From positions 102,768,001 to 102,832,000 of the forward strand of contig JAEOAD010000001.1 of NCBI GenBank assembly GCA_036365145.1: a DNA stretch of 64,000 bases, given 5' to 3'. The notes under the pieces were generated by a model. It was not told the origin of the DNA. It worked only from the letters and a program-made list of their open reading frames with translations, and did not search any database. The DNA is from Orientallactaga sibirica. Taxonomy: Eukaryota; Chordata; Mammalia; Rodentia; Dipodidae. Position numbers and translations under genes: made by a program. Shown here one piece after another: positions 1 to 10,378 of this stretch. Every line of letters starts with the position of its first letter. The first letter of the stretch is position 1.

Positions 1-266
1 AAGGAACAGTGCTCTGTCTGTTCTGAGGCAGGTTGTAAGTAATTGAAGGTAAATTGTAAGTAATGACCCGACAAGGGAAGGCACACAAATTGTCTTCTGG
101 TCACAGCTCAGCTAACAGTGAATCCCATTTTCTCATCTTGCCCTTATGCCTCAAGCCAGTCACTCGGGATTTTTCAGTATCTAGTCAAGATACAAACTTA
201 ATTCAGACATCTTGAGACTTTTCAGGAAATAACCAGACTGTCCCTACACCCTTGCCTGTGCTGGAG

Positions 267-895
267 TGTGGGTCCTCGCTACTCCTGGGGTTGATGTCCA
301 CCGAAGTCCTGGACACAGGAGGAGTTGGGGGGAAGCAGGGTCTTGGAGCGGGTGAGTGCAGCAGGCAATGAACCCCCCAGGAGGCAGTCTGATGGATAGC
401 GTGCTCCCATTTATTCAAAAGGAGGGTGGGTTTATAAATACTTGGGAAAGGTTGAGAAGGCACATACAAATCATAAGGTGATTGGATACATAGGTTTATG
501 GGTTGCTATCTAATTGGCTGGTGTTGAAAGGCAGAAATTGCGAGGCAGAAACTGCAAGGGAGGTAACAGAAGTGGCGGGAAAAGCTATGGGATTTCAGCC
601 ACATATTGGATGGCTACAGCTGCAGGGAGACTAGATACTACCATATAAGGGTCTCTTGGGCAGCTGGCCACAAGGTCAGGAACTGTGGAGGAGGGGCGCA
701 AAACCTGACTATGGAATGTTCAGGTGCTTTTGGGATATGGCGGAGGGCCTGCCCACTCTGGGCGAAGATGAGAGAAGGAAGGACCAGCTCTGTCGCCAGA
801 GTGGGTTCCCGACAATAAGACCAGCTACAACCCCCACAGCCCAAGGTCCCCGGCCATGTCCAACAGCCCAGGCCAGTTTCCTCACAGTCCCAGCC
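267..895 (-). mobile_element. Solo LTR of an endogenous retrovirus, minus strand
   Basis: On the minus strand there is a TATA-like box (TATTTATAAA, 431-440) and, further along the transcript, an AATAAA signal (410-415), as in a retroviral LTR. Its right part and U5-like left part align with a second copy at 10379-10935. It begins TGTGGGTCCT, close to TGTGGTTCCT of the other copy. No internal viral genes are adjacent. I infer class II/ERVK-like from layout only. The right end is approximate. Confidence 0.6.
641..650. promoter_or_regulatory. Perfect CArG box (SRF-type) inside the LTR
   Basis: CCATATAAGG fits CC(A/T)6GG. A CAGCTG E-box lies at 617-622. Both sit about 200 bases upstream of the LTR's TATA-like box. 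Function is unproven; such 10-mers also occur by chance. Confidence 0.3.
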
Positions 896-944
896 CATGT
901 TTAGCAATGCCCAACACTGGAGTAGCACTCAGGACTAATAGAAG

Positions 945-1060
945 CTGTCCCCATTTTACAGATGAGGTACTTAGAGATTGAAGGGCTGGTCATGAAGTCT
1001 TGAGTGGCAGCACTAAGGCTTGAGCCTCTGTCTTCTGGTTTGAAGAGGGTGTGTGTTACT
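945..1060 (+). repeat. MIR SINE remnant
   Basis: Contains the MIR core signature (CCATTTTACAGATGAGG, then a degenerate GAGATTGAAGGGCTGG and AGTGGCAGCACTAAGGCTTG), strongly diverged as expected for this old family. Confidence 0.6.
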
Positions 1061-1289
1061 CTGGGGGCATGCCCCTGCTTCTTCTTGACCCAATTTGCAC
1101 TCTTTTCTGCTGAAGATGGGGTGACTTCCTCTACTCGTTCTAATTCTTCCTAAGATGTACAGAGTAGTTCCTGCTTCCCCCTTTTCCAGCTGTTTGCTTG
1201 GGCAAGCTGAGCAGAGTTTCAAGATGGGGGTGACATTGTCTCTGAGACTTGTCATCTCTCCTGCTACAGCAAAGAGCTCACTGCTTGCA

Positions 1290-1547
1290 TTTTTTTTTTT
1301 TTTCATTTTTGGAGAGAGACACAGAGAGAGACAGAGGAGAGGGAGAGGAAGACAGAGATGGGCACGCCAACAGCCTCTCAGCTGCTGCGAACGAAATCCA
1401 GATGTGTGCGCCCCCTTGTGCTCAAGTGTGGCATTGAGCCCTTGCGTCACTTTGCATCTGGCTAAACGTGGGACCTGGAGATTGGAACCGGCGTTCTTTA
1501 GGCTTAGGAGGCAGGCGCCTTAACCGCTAAGCCATCTCTCCAGCCCG
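1290..1547 (-). repeat. tRNA-derived SINE, long subtype (jerboa DIP/B2-like)
   Basis: Antisense copy of the dominant SINE of the window. The 5' tRNA-like part reads GGCTGGAGAGATGGCTTAGC, with A box (TGGCTTAGCGGTT) and B box (GGTTCCAATCTCC-like). The body has a CT-rich segment and an A/T-rich tail. This copy has an extra internal block (GTGACGCAAGGGCTCAATGCC) not present in most copies. It is flanked by a target duplication around CTGCTTGC (about 1281 and 1549). Confidence 0.85.
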
Positions 1548-1559
1548 CTGCTTGCGTTT

Positions 1560-2090
1560 TTCTACCTCAGCCAGTGTTGCATCCCCTGCTACAGGGTCAG
1601 GGAGCAAGGGCTGTCAGAGGCCTGGAGTGTGAGAAGGAAGCCAGGGCTGCAGTGTGGCCTTTTCTCTCCCTCACTACAGGCATTTGCTCATCCAGACTTG
1701 AATGGAGTTCCTGGTGGTTTTGTGTGCACAGCCTCAGGGGGATTGTTGGCTGTGTTCCCAGGAACTGCATTCTCTCTGAGAAGCCAGAGGTGTGTGGCAT
1801 CCTTCCAGCTGAACACCACGAGTAGCTGCGTCTCTCCTCTGAAGTTGTTGATCTAGACAAAGGAGTAGGTCCTTGTGGATTTGAGGAAATCAGTGACCCA
1901 TGTGGGGGACCATTAATCTCTCAGTTAATCCTTGTTCATACAAGATAAACAAGAAGGGAGAACCAGCAGTCTCCAGAGAATAGTCATACACAAAATCCCT
2001 CAAAGAACTCACTTAAAAAACAAAAGAAGAAGAAGAAGAATCAAAAAAGAACAGAAGTCCTCTGTTTTTTTTTTTGTTTGTTTTTCAACA
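1560..2090. other. Unique intron 1 sequence
   Basis: No repeat recognised except A/G-rich and T-rich low-complexity runs near 2015-2090. Confidence 0.6.
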
Positions 2091-2450
2091 AAAACCTCAG
2101 AGCTAGCTGCGCATGATGGCCTTTAATCCCAGCCCTCGGGAGGCAGAGGTAGGAGGATCGCCATGAGTTCAAGGCCACCCTGAGACTACAGAGTGAATTC
2201 CAGGTCAGCCTGAGCTACAGTGAGACCCTACCTCGAAAAACAAAACAAAACAAACAAACAAACAAAAACCTCAGAGCTAGCTGGGCATGGTGGCTCACGC
2301 CTTTAATCCCAGCCCTCAGGAGGCAGAGGTAGGAGGATCGCCATGAGTCCAAGGCCACCCTGAGAATACAGAGTGAATTCCAGGTCAGCCTGGGCTACAG
2401 TGAGACCCTACCTCAAAAAACAAAACAAAACAAACAAACAAACAAAAACC
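2091..2450 (+). repeat. Tandem duplication of a B1 SINE unit
   Basis: Two B1 (7SL-derived) copies in a row, at about 2107-2240 and 2280-2420. The flank AAAACCTCAGAGCT occurs three times (2091, 2265, 2445), and both copies have the same (CAAAA)/(CAAA) tail. The shared flank and tail point to a duplication of about 175-180 bases rather than two insertions. The copies differ by several substitutions. Confidence 0.85.
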
Positions 2451-2599
2451 TCAGAGCTTGGCTAAATGAGCTACCATTTCCATTTCCATAGTTAAGCATA
2501 TACAAACACCCACCTCTTGTGACTTAAAAAGCACTCATTATACAACCATTAGCTCAAGTGTTGCCCTAGCATCCACCAGACTGCACTTGTGACGTTTAG

Positions 2600-2700
2600 A
2601 AGTATATACGCAAGCGTTTATTGTGCACCTAGTATATGGTGAGTACTTTGCTATTGGAGGAGGAGATGTGTAAGATCGGACCCTTACTCTGAAGGCTTAG
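2600..2700 (+). repeat. Possible MIR-type remnant
   Basis: GTTTATTGTGCACCTAGTAT and following bases resemble the 'tttattgagcacctactatgtg' type start of MIR elements. The sequence is degenerate. Confidence 0.4.
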
Positions 2701-2895
2701 TTGAGACGATGTGATCTGAGAACATAAGAAGACAGCTTTACCCTATGACCTGCATCATGATGAATTTTAAGGAAAACCATCTAAGTAAACATTCCCAATT
2801 AAGAGTCAGAAATGAGGCAAGGTTATGTACCGCCACTGCTTTTAGCATCATGGTGGACTTCACCTCTGCAACATGACAAGAAAAATAAATGAAAG

Positions 2896-3120
2896 GACTA
2901 GGAAGATGGCTCAGTGGTGAAAGGTGCTTGCTTGCAAAAGCCTGCTGGCCTGGATTTAAATCCCCAATACCCAATACATAAAGCCAGATGCACAAAATGG
3001 CACATGTGTCTGGAATTAGTTTGCACCAGCAAGAGACCCTGATGTGCCCATATTCTCTCTCCCTCTCTCTCCTCACAAATAGATAAACTAAAAACAAAAC
3101 AAAACAAAACAAAAAAAAAC
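2896..3120 (+). repeat. tRNA-derived SINE (DIP/B2-like)
   Basis: Sense copy with the AGATGGCTCAGTGG A box, a decayed B box and a tail of CTCTCT followed by AAAACAAAAC runs. Confidence 0.8.
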
Positions 3121-3247
3121 TTAAAAAAGTAAAAGAAATGAGACAAAATGATAGAACATAAAAGGCCAAGTTCTTGTTCTATGAAGATATGTTTATGCAT
3201 TTTCAAATCAAGACCTTTCAAAAGTGTTTTGTATAATAAGAGAGACT

Positions 3248-3453
3248 AAGAGCTAGAGAGATTGCTTAGTGGTTAAGGTGCTTGCCAGCAAAGCCAAAGG
3301 ACCCAGGTTCATTTCTCCAGTGCCCACATAAACTCAACTGCATGAGGTGGCACATGCGTCTAGAGTTCATTTGGAGTGGCTAGAGGCCCTTGTTTGCCAA
3401 TTCTCTCTCTCTCTCTCCATTTCTGTCTCTCTCTCTCTCTCTCTCCATTTCTG

Positions 3454-3510
<57 letters not shown>

Positions 3511-3556
3511 ATGCCTCTTTGTCTCTCTCTTTCTTAAATAAATAAATATTTTAAAA
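3248..3556 (+). repeat. tRNA-derived SINE with expanded CT/TG/TATG microsatellite tail
   Basis: The SINE body ends in an expanded tail at 3400-3530: (CT)n, then (TG)n, then (TATG)n, then CTCTCTTTCTTAAATAAATAAA. The expansion makes it longer than its relatives. Confidence 0.8.
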
Positions 3557-3557
3557 G

Positions 3558-3927
3558 AGAGGCCAATAGAGTTGCAGGATAAGGCGTCAACATACAAAAA
3601 GCAATAGCATTTCTGTAGAACAGCAGCAGCCTATAGACAATGTTACAGAAATAGTCTGTTTATAAAGAATGCATAAGACTTTAGTGGAGAAACTTATCAA
3701 ATGTTATCAAACTATATAATTTATGGGTAATGCCATGCTCAAAGGTCAGGAAACTCAGTAGCATAAAAGTATCATGGCTAATACAATTTCAGTAAAAATC
3801 CCTAGTAAATTTCTCTTAGAACACCCACCAGGTCTAAAATTCATTTGGGAGAAAGATATATTAATAGATTTGATACTTCTGAGGGTAAAGAAAAAAAACT
3901 CCCAAAGCGATCAAGAAAATCGACTAG
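3558..3927 (+). mobile_element. L1 ORF2 fragment, broken
   Basis: The reading AACATACAAAAAGCAATAGC and the later AATTTCAGTAAAAATCCC and AAAATTCATTTGGGAGAAAG resemble the L1 reverse-transcriptase region. Stops and indels leave no usable frame. The next SINE interrupts it, with the duplicated target CGACTAGGG on both sides (about 3920 and 4200). Confidence 0.55.
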
Positions 3928-4120
3928 GGGAATGGAGAGATGGCTTAGCAGTTAAGGTGTTTGCTTGCAAAGCCAAAGGATCACAGTTTCATTCTCCAGA
4001 ACCCACATGAGCCAGATGCACAAGGGGTGCATGCATCTGGAGTTCGATTGTAGTGGTTGGATGCGCTGGCACGCCCATTCTCTCTCTCTCTCTTTCTTCT
4101 CTCTCTCTGCCTCTTTCTCA

Positions 4121-4155
<35 letters not shown>

Positions 4156-4190
4156 ATAAATAAATAAATAAATAAATAAAATATTAAAGA
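3928..4190 (+). repeat. tRNA-derived SINE inserted in L1
   Basis: Sense copy with a long (TAAC)n(TAAA)n tail at 4122-4182. The target duplication around CGACTAGGG is visible on both flanks. Confidence 0.85.
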
Positions 4191-4329
4191 AAAGAAAACC
4201 GACTAGGGAAAGGGAAAGCAAACCCAAGAACCACTGTGACTTTAGCACAGGAGACTGTGGATCTTAAGTCAGTAGGGAAGGCTGCACTCTCCAGTGACTC
4301 ATTTTGATGCTATTGAGTTATTTTTCTTT

Positions 4330-4482
4330 ATGGCTTTTTGTTTTGTTTTGGTTTGATTGTTTTGGGTTGTCTGAGACAGGGTCTCACTTTATAACTAAGG
4401 CTGGCCTTGAAGTTGCAATCTTTCTGCATTGGTCTCCCAAATACTGAGATTACAAGTGTGCACTGTCATGCCTGGCTTCCAG
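4330..4482 (-). repeat. B1-like SINE, antisense
   Basis: GAGACAGGGTCTCACTTTAT ... GGCTGGCCTTGAAGTTGC ... GTCATGCCTGGC is the reverse complement of a diverged B1. Confidence 0.7.
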
Positions 4483-4798
4483 CTAGATTTCTATAGAAAA
4501 AAAAAATTTATGTCTCACAAAGATATAGCTCAGCTAAAATTTGAAATTCAAACCTTTGACTTTGCTAGAAGATAATCCTAGTTGAAGATCTTTAAGACCT
4601 CAGGGGTTAGAAAGAATTTCTTGTGGAAATAAAGAATAATATGATACACAATAATGACCTCTTACTATGCAGCTGCCCAGACAGAAATTGGCCTCGATAT
4701 CCATGTTCTGGAATGGGGAGGGGAGGAGGATCAATAAAAATTAAAAAAAAAAAAAAAAAAAATCTTGCGATACTATTCACCATAAAAAATGGATGAAA

Positions 4799-5052
4799 TC
4801 AGACTGGAGAGAGGGCATAGCAGTTAAGGTGCTTGCCTGCAAGGCCTAACGACTCAGGTTCAATTCCCCAGTACCCACATAAAGCCAGATACACAAAGTG
4901 ATGCATATCTTTGGAGTTCATTTGCAGTGGCTCAGGTTCAATTCCCCAGTACCCCTAAAGGAGTCCATGCATCTCATTTTGGCACTGGAGTCCATTCTCT
5001 CTTTCTTCTCTTTGTGCTTGCAAATAAATAAATAAATAAAGTATTTTTAAAA
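4799..5052 (+). repeat. tRNA-derived SINE nested in L1
   Basis: Sense copy with an AATAAATAAATAAA tail. It contains an internal duplication: CAGGTTCAATTCCCCAGTAC occurs at about 4855 and 4934. Confidence 0.8.
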
Positions 5053-5204
5053 ATGAATAAAGTCCAGTCATTTGCAGCAACATGGGTGAACCTGGAGGAC
5101 ATCATGTTAAATAAACTAATCCAGGCACAGAAAGCCAAATATCATATGTTGTTATTTGTATCTGAAAGATGAAGGAGTTATTCTCATGGACATTGAGAAT
5201 AGTG

Positions 5205-5302
5205 GGGTTGGGGATGTTGCTCAGCAGTGGTAGAGTAAATGTCTAGCATGTGCAAGCCCTGGGTTCAACTCTTGGCACTGTGAAGAAAAAAACAACAACA
5301 AA
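5205..5302 (+). repeat. ID SINE nested in L1
   Basis: GGGGTTGGGGATGTTGCTCA ... GTGGTAGAGTAAATGTCTAG ... CCTGGGTTCAACTCTTGGCA with an A-rich tail is the BC1/ID consensus with a few changes. Confidence 0.8.
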
Positions 5303-5639
5303 TTGAATCTAGTTTCCAGAGGCTGGTAAGGGGAAGGGAAAAGGATAGAGGAATAAATGGTGAATGTTACAAAAATATAGCTAGGGCAGAGGATTAATTT
5401 CTAGTATTTTATCCCAAGAATAAACAGTATATTGTGCACCCATACGTGATAATGCTTTACCTTCATCAGCTATGGATTCTGATGTCGCGGTACACTCAGA
5501 TGGTGCCTGTGGATGGGAAGCAGGGGGAAGGACAGATCAAGGATATTAGCTTCATCTATCACATTCACAATGATAAAATGTTATGGTCGATTAATTCTGA
5601 ATGATGCAAATGTGATGGCTTGATATAAATATTTATTTA

Positions 5640-5725
5640 TTTATCTATTTCAGTGCTGAGGATCCAACTCAGGGCCTTCCACAGCTAAGCAAAGCGTCTA
5701 TGACTCAACCACCTCCTCATCACTA
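5640..5725 (-). repeat. ID-related SINE, antisense
   Basis: GTGCTGAGGATCCAACTCAG followed by GCTAAGCAAAGCGTCTATGA resembles the antisense ID body (B box to A box). Diverged. Confidence 0.5.
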
Positions 5726-5744
5726 AATATTTTTGTATTTAAAA

Positions 5745-6400
5745 CATTTTTCAGAGCTGTAGTCAATGAAGTGCTTGCCTTGCAAACATGAGAATTAGAG
5801 TTCAATCCCATGTAAAAACATCAAGCATGGTGGCACACACATGTAATCCCAGTGTGTGGGACATCGAGGTAGGTTGTTATAGTTTGAATCAGATGGCCTC
5901 ATAAATTCATGTGTTTTGTATGCTTTGTCCCCAGCTGATGACAGTTTGGGAGGCAGAGCCTTGCTGGAGGAGGTGTGTTATTGGGGGCAGGCTTAGGGAT
6001 GTTATAGCCAGCACCCTCTTGGCAAAGTTGTACTCACTCCCCTGCTGCTGTTTTTCACCTACTGTGACAAAGGTGATGTCCTGCCTCTGCTCATGCCATG
6101 CTTTTTCCTGCCATCATGAAGCTTCCCCTCAAGACTATAAGCCAAAATAAATCTTTTCTTCCCATCAGCTGCTTTTGGTCAGGGTGCTGTGTCACAGCAA
6201 CGAGAAGCTCACTACCACATAGGTGGATCCCTAAAACTCGCTGACCAGTCTAGCCTACATGGTGAGCTCTAGGCCAATAAAAGACACTGTTTTTAATTTT
6301 TTTCATCTTATCTTCTGGCTTCCACATGTATGTACATGCATACCCACACATACATGCACCTGCACACATGTGAACACACACAGGCATTTTACCCAGAAAC
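5745..6400 (+). repeat. B4/RSINE1-type SINE split by a DNA transposon
   Basis: The ID-like head (5750-5815) and B1-like part (5825-5875) continue at about 6222 as TAGGTGGATCCCTAAAACTC, with the typical CA-rich tail to 6390. The gap is filled by a URR1-like element. Confidence 0.65.
5876..6221 (+). mobile_element. URR1-like non-autonomous hAT-Charlie element
   Basis: GTTATAGTTTGAATCAGATG ... GCTTGGAGGAGGTGTG-like centre ... GACTATAAGCCAAAATAAAT ... CTGTGTCACAGCAACGAGAA is the pattern I know from rodent URR1 elements. Inserted in the surrounding SINE. No transposase. Confidence 0.6.
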
Positions 6401-7368
6401 ATAAAGCAGTCACCAACCCCTACATACAGTGGGCATGCTTCTGTTGAGTGAGGGGAAATAGTCAGGCCCCAGAATGTCTCAGTATGCATGTGCAAGCTGT
6501 GTTCAAGGGGCTTGTCACAGAGCAGTTCCAAACAGCGGAACAGATGGTGGGACAATGATGTGCTTAGCACCTTCTCCTCTGACGTCTCTCACACTTTCTC
6601 CTACCTGCATCTCAACTGCTAGGGGAATGGAGAGGAGGAAGGAGGGCATGGCAAGTAGAAAGTTCTGTTGGAGCATGGGGGAAGAAATCATCATGGAATT
6701 CCCACAGGCCCTGCTGCCTTCACTTAAGCCTGACCTTGCTGTTTCCCTTGACTGGTGGCTCTGAGTGCCTTACAGTGATAAGGGCTCTCACCACCCAGCA
6801 GCAAGTTCTTAATGAGCTGAGACTTCATCTGCTGACAGCTACGTGTTGGCATGTCTGGCCTCGGTTATTGCTCTGATGTCATGAGGCCTGACAAGGAGCC
6901 AAGAAATACACCAGAGGATGGAGAATAAAGAGGAGGGAGGGTGTGATGGGTCCCTAGGGAGGTATCAGTATTTTTTATCAAAATGGCTCCCTGAGAGCTG
7001 GTAATGCTGCCGCCATTACAGCCCTTCCTAAGTTTTCTCATCTGAGAAATGAGATTGAGCCAGTAAGAACAGAGTGAGAGAGCAAACTGTTTCCTTCTCG
7101 CTCATAGGGAGAGGGTTTCGAAAACAAATACAGGGGAAGAGGGAACCATTGCTTTCCACTGGGATGAGTAGGTATAATTATAGCTATCTCTGCTGTCTGT
7201 CCATGCAGGGTGCATAGGCAAAGTCTTGGTTATCTTTAATCATTTGTGTGCGTGGACAGACTCTTCAAACTGTACAGGATGTGCCTGCCAAACAGGTCAG
7301 CATGCTGGATGACAAGAAAATCACAATGGAGATGAAGGGCATTCCTAATGGCTTCTCTGAGAGGAGAA
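6400..7368. other. Unique intron 1 sequence
   Basis: Nearly 1 kb with no confident repeat. CTCATCTGAGAAATGAGATT near 7038 may be a trace of MIR. No coding family recognised. Confidence 0.5.
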
Positions 7369-7369
7369 T

Positions 7370-7563
7370 TAATTAATTAATTTTGCAGAGAGAGAGAAAG
7401 AGAGAGAATAGGAGCACACCAGGGCCTCTAGCTGTTGAAAATGAACTCCAGATGCATGTGCCACTTTGTGCATCTGACTTTATGTAGGTACTGGGGAATG
7501 GAACCTGGGTCCTTAGGCTTTGTAGGCAAGTGCCTTAACCGCTAAGCCATCTCTCTAGCCCAA
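7370..7563 (-). repeat. tRNA-derived SINE, antisense
   Basis: Starts with AATTAATTAATTTTGCAGAG and AGAGAGA runs. Ends TTAACCGCTAAGCCATCTCT, the A-box complement. Confidence 0.85.
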
Positions 7564-7566
7564 GAA

Positions 7567-7884
7567 AATGAATCTTAAGCTGCTCAGTTGAGAATCTTGA
7601 GAGGTAGCTGTAGCAGGATCAGATTGGAGTGTAGACCAACACTGCATTCAGCTCACTCTTTCTATTGTATGGATGGAAGAAATTCTTCATCTCTCTGTCA
7701 TAGCATGACTTGAATCTTCTCTTGTGTTCTCTGTTTCTTGGAGAAGAGTGAGTTCTTCACTTCACTTAGCCAGTTCCTTTTTGTATCACCTGAGTTTCCC
7801 CTAGCCCTGCCAATGTAGATTGAGAAATTAGGGGCTTCAGGATCCCCACCCTGTGTCACATTGTTTTATAGAATGAACCCACTG
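7567..7884. other. Unique intron 1 sequence
   Basis: No repeat, RNA gene or coding family recognised. Confidence 0.5.
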
Positions 7885-7998
7885 CAGCTTGGGCCATTGT
7901 GTTGGAAATGGTCTATAATCTCAGCACTCAGGAGACTGAGGCAGGAGGATCATGAGTTCAAGGTTGGCTTGAGCTATCTCAAAAAAAAAAAAAAAAAC
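7885..7998 (+). repeat. B1-like SINE, 5'-truncated
   Basis: TCAGCACTCAGGAGACTGAG ... CATGAGTTCAAGGTTGGCTT then an A-tail at 7981-7997. Confidence 0.7.
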
Positions 7999-8004
7999 AT
8001 GCTG

Positions 8005-8182
8005 AGGGCTGGAGAGATGGCTCAGGAGTTAAGGTGCTTGCCTATAGAACCTAATGACCTGAGTTCAATTCCCCAGTACTCATGTAAAGCTAGATGCACA
8101 AGGTAGCACATGCAACTGGAGGATTTGGCACATCCATTCTCTCTGTCTCTCTTCTATCTCACTCTGCTTACAAATAAATAAA
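8005..8182 (+). repeat. tRNA-derived SINE (outer copy of a nested pair)
   Basis: Sense copy. Its AAATAAATAAAATAT tail received the next, antisense SINE, and tail sequence AAATAAAATAT recurs at 8400-8410. Confidence 0.85.
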
Positions 8183-8399
8183 ATATATTTTTGAGAGAGA
8201 GAGAGAGAGAGAGGAGAGAATTGGCACACCAGGACCTCAGCTACTGCAATCACACTCCAGACGCTTCTGCCACCTAGTGGGCATGTACGACCTTGCACTT
8301 GCCTCACCTTTGTGAGTCTGGCTAATGTGGGAAAATAGAACATGGGTCCTTAGGTTTGACAAGCAAGTGCCTTAACTGCTAAGCTCTCTCTCCAGCCCA
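8183..8399 (-). repeat. tRNA-derived SINE, antisense, nested in the previous tail
   Basis: This is a subtype whose body contains GCCACCTAGTGGGCATGTAC and TTGCACTTGCCTCACCTTTG. The same block occurs in the copy at 57075-57278, which marks a third SINE subgroup. Confidence 0.85.
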
Positions 8400-8410
8400 A
8401 ATAAAATATT

Positions 8411-8822
8411 TAAAAAAATTTTTTAAAGCTGAAAATGCCATGCTTAAAAATGTTTATTTATTTACATGTCTATGTGTATGTCAGGCTTAAAAAAATTAGA
8501 AAAAAATTCTCCAAAGCTCAGGCTGTGGTTTGACTTTTCAGCTCTGGAACTAGCTTGTTGATGTACATGAAGAGAATGACCTCAGTGCGAGAGTCCTTGG
8601 ACATGACAGAGTTTGCATAGCAAAGTCAAGAAAGGGGACCTAGGAAAGTGGGTATTTGCCAGTGGCGAATGTGTCATTCCTGTTTTTAGTGGTCTGTTTT
8701 GAAATCTTCTGCTTTATAGCAATTGTTTTATTTTGTTAGGAAATTATACAGAAGTAGTAAGTGAAGTGGCTGTTTAAATTTATTTACATTAAGATAAAAT
8801 TGCTTTCTTAAGGGCTGTGCAA
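8411..8822. other. Unique intron 1 sequence
   Basis: AT-rich, with TTTATTTATTTA near 8455. No family recognised. Confidence 0.5.
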
Positions 8823-8823
8823 G

Positions 8824-8970
8824 CTGGGCATGTTGGCACATGCCTTTAGTCCCAGCATTGGGTAGGCTAAGGTAGGAGAATTGCCATGAGTTTGAGACCA
8901 GCCTGGGCTACAGAATGAGTTCTAGGTCACCCTGGGCCAGAGTGAGACACTGCCTCAAGCAACAACCACC
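8824..8970 (+). repeat. B1-like SINE
   Basis: GCTGGGCATGTTGGCACATG ... GACCAGCCTGGGCTACAGAA ... GAGTGAGACACTGCCTC with a short A/C-rich tail. Confidence 0.8.
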
Positions 8971-8999
8971 ACAAACAAACTCTGCAAATTTCTTTTCAA

Positions 9000-9064
9000 G
9001 GGTGCCTTGAACTACCTCTGCCTCCCAAGTTCTGGTATTAAAGGCATGCGCCACCACCCCTGGT
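9000..9064 (-). repeat. B1-like SINE fragment, antisense
   Basis: GGTGCCTTGAACTACCTCTG ... GGCATGCGCCACCACCCCTG is the 5' half of B1 reversed. Confidence 0.65.
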
Positions 9065-9065
9065 C

Positions 9066-9810
9066 AGATTTATCTCCTTAGTATCATTTGAACTTCTTCC
9101 AAGCCTCTTTGCAGGCAAAGCCTTGTATCCCTTCCTTCCTTGGGTTCCAGATCCTCGGATGTATGGCGCATAAGGCTTTGCTATTTTAGCAGCTTTGTTT
9201 TTGGAAGCTTCTTGGGAAGCCACAGTGGAGTCTGATTCTAAGTCTTGTTTTTATTAATCCCCATGTTGTGCCTTTGATTTGAGTGATTGCATCAATATTA
9301 AGGGAAGCTTTCAAAAGCACAGCTAGTCATGCGTGCACATTTGTGGTGCTCTTTCTTTAATATGGAGACTCATCAGAGGGAGGAGAATGCCAACTAGCTC
9401 TGGGGCTATCTCAGCTTAATCAATCAATGCTGAGAAGTTGTTCAGATGTTTGTGATATATGAAGTAGAGAGGTTAAAAAATCAAATTTGCTTTTTTTTAA
9501 TTAAAAAAAAATAAACAGACATGAAAGCTATTCTCAACCATCTAGAAGTCACCAAGACTTCGGATCAGTCATGTGGTTTCTTCAGACTTCAGTAGCATTA
9601 TCCATTAACTGGGTATGATCATAATTTATGCATCCAGAGGCTGCTCATAGCACTGTGAAGAACCCTTTGGATTTCGTGCTCAAATACAAGCAGGGCTCAC
9701 TGAGTGAAAGCATCAAATGTACACGGTACAAATAGAACACTACTGATGTTGAATTTGGACAAGGACATTGGAGGAGAGCAGACACTCTCCCACAGCAACC
9801 TTTAATTTCC
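9066..9810. other. Unique intron 1 sequence
   Basis: No repeat recognised apart from T- and A-runs near 9490-9515. Confidence 0.5.
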
Positions 9811-9829
9811 TTAAAGAATGATTATTCTA

Positions 9830-9985
9830 AGCCGGGCGTGGTGGCGCACGCCTTTAATCCCAGCACTCGGGAGGCAGAGGTAGGAGGATCACCGAGAGTT
9901 TGAGGCCACCCTGAGACTACATAGTTAATTCCAGGTCAGCCTGGACCAGAGTGAGACCCTACCTTGTAAAACCAAAAAACAAAAA
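9830..9985 (+). repeat. B1-like SINE, young-looking
   Basis: Begins GCCGGGCGTGGTGGCGCACG and ends CCCTACCTTGTAAAACC. The target duplication AGAATGATTATTCT is on both sides (about 9815 and 9987). Low divergence suggests a recent insertion. Confidence 0.9.
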
Positions 9986-10004
9986 AGAATGATTATTCTT
10001 TCTT

Positions 10005-10130
10005 TTTGCTGGTTTTTTGAGGTAGGGTCTTGCTCTAGCCTAGGCTGACTTGGACTTCAGTCTGAGGGTAGTTTCAAACTCCTGGCTTTCCTCCTATCTC
10101 TGCTTCTTGAGTGCTGGGACAAAGGTGTGG
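10005..10130 (-). repeat. B1-like SINE, antisense
   Basis: TTTTTTGAGGTAGGGTCTTG ... CTTGAGTGCTGGGACAAAGG. Confidence 0.75.
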
Positions 10131-10378
10131 AGACTAATTTTTTAGAATACTTTTTAGGTTACGCTGAAAAATTAGGAAGGTAGAGCGAGTTCCCACATTT
10201 CCCGCCCATCCCATGCGCAGTCTCCCCAGTCTCGACGTCCCTCCTTAGAGCGGAACATCCCTTCCAGTGATGAGCCTTGACCGGCCTTGCCACTCCAAGG
10301 CCTTGGTTTACAGTGGAGTTCACTCTTGGTGGTGTGGTTTGGGGAACGCATATGACATGTGTCCATCATTAGAGTAAT

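Larger units (their letters stand above)
4763..5470 (+). mobile_element. L1 3' end (ORF2 C-terminus and 3' UTR) with two nested SINEs
   Basis: TACTATTCACCATAAAAAAT and, after the inserted SINE, TGCAGCAACATGGGTGAACC and AAAGCCAAATATCATATG encode the familiar end of L1 ORF2. Then TTTCCAGAGGCTGGTAAGGG resembles L1M 3' UTR. A tRNA-derived SINE (about 4799-5050) and an ID SINE (5205-5302) interrupt it. It is heavily decayed. Confidence 0.65.

Noticed and set aside
7230..7365. Possible processed pseudogene around TGTACAGGATGTGCCTGCCA
   Set aside because: No frame of useful length and no recognised protein; left as unique sequence.
9038..9223. 61-codon minus-strand frame as a processed pseudogene
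   Set aside because: It starts inside a B1 fragment, and I could not match the remainder to any protein family.
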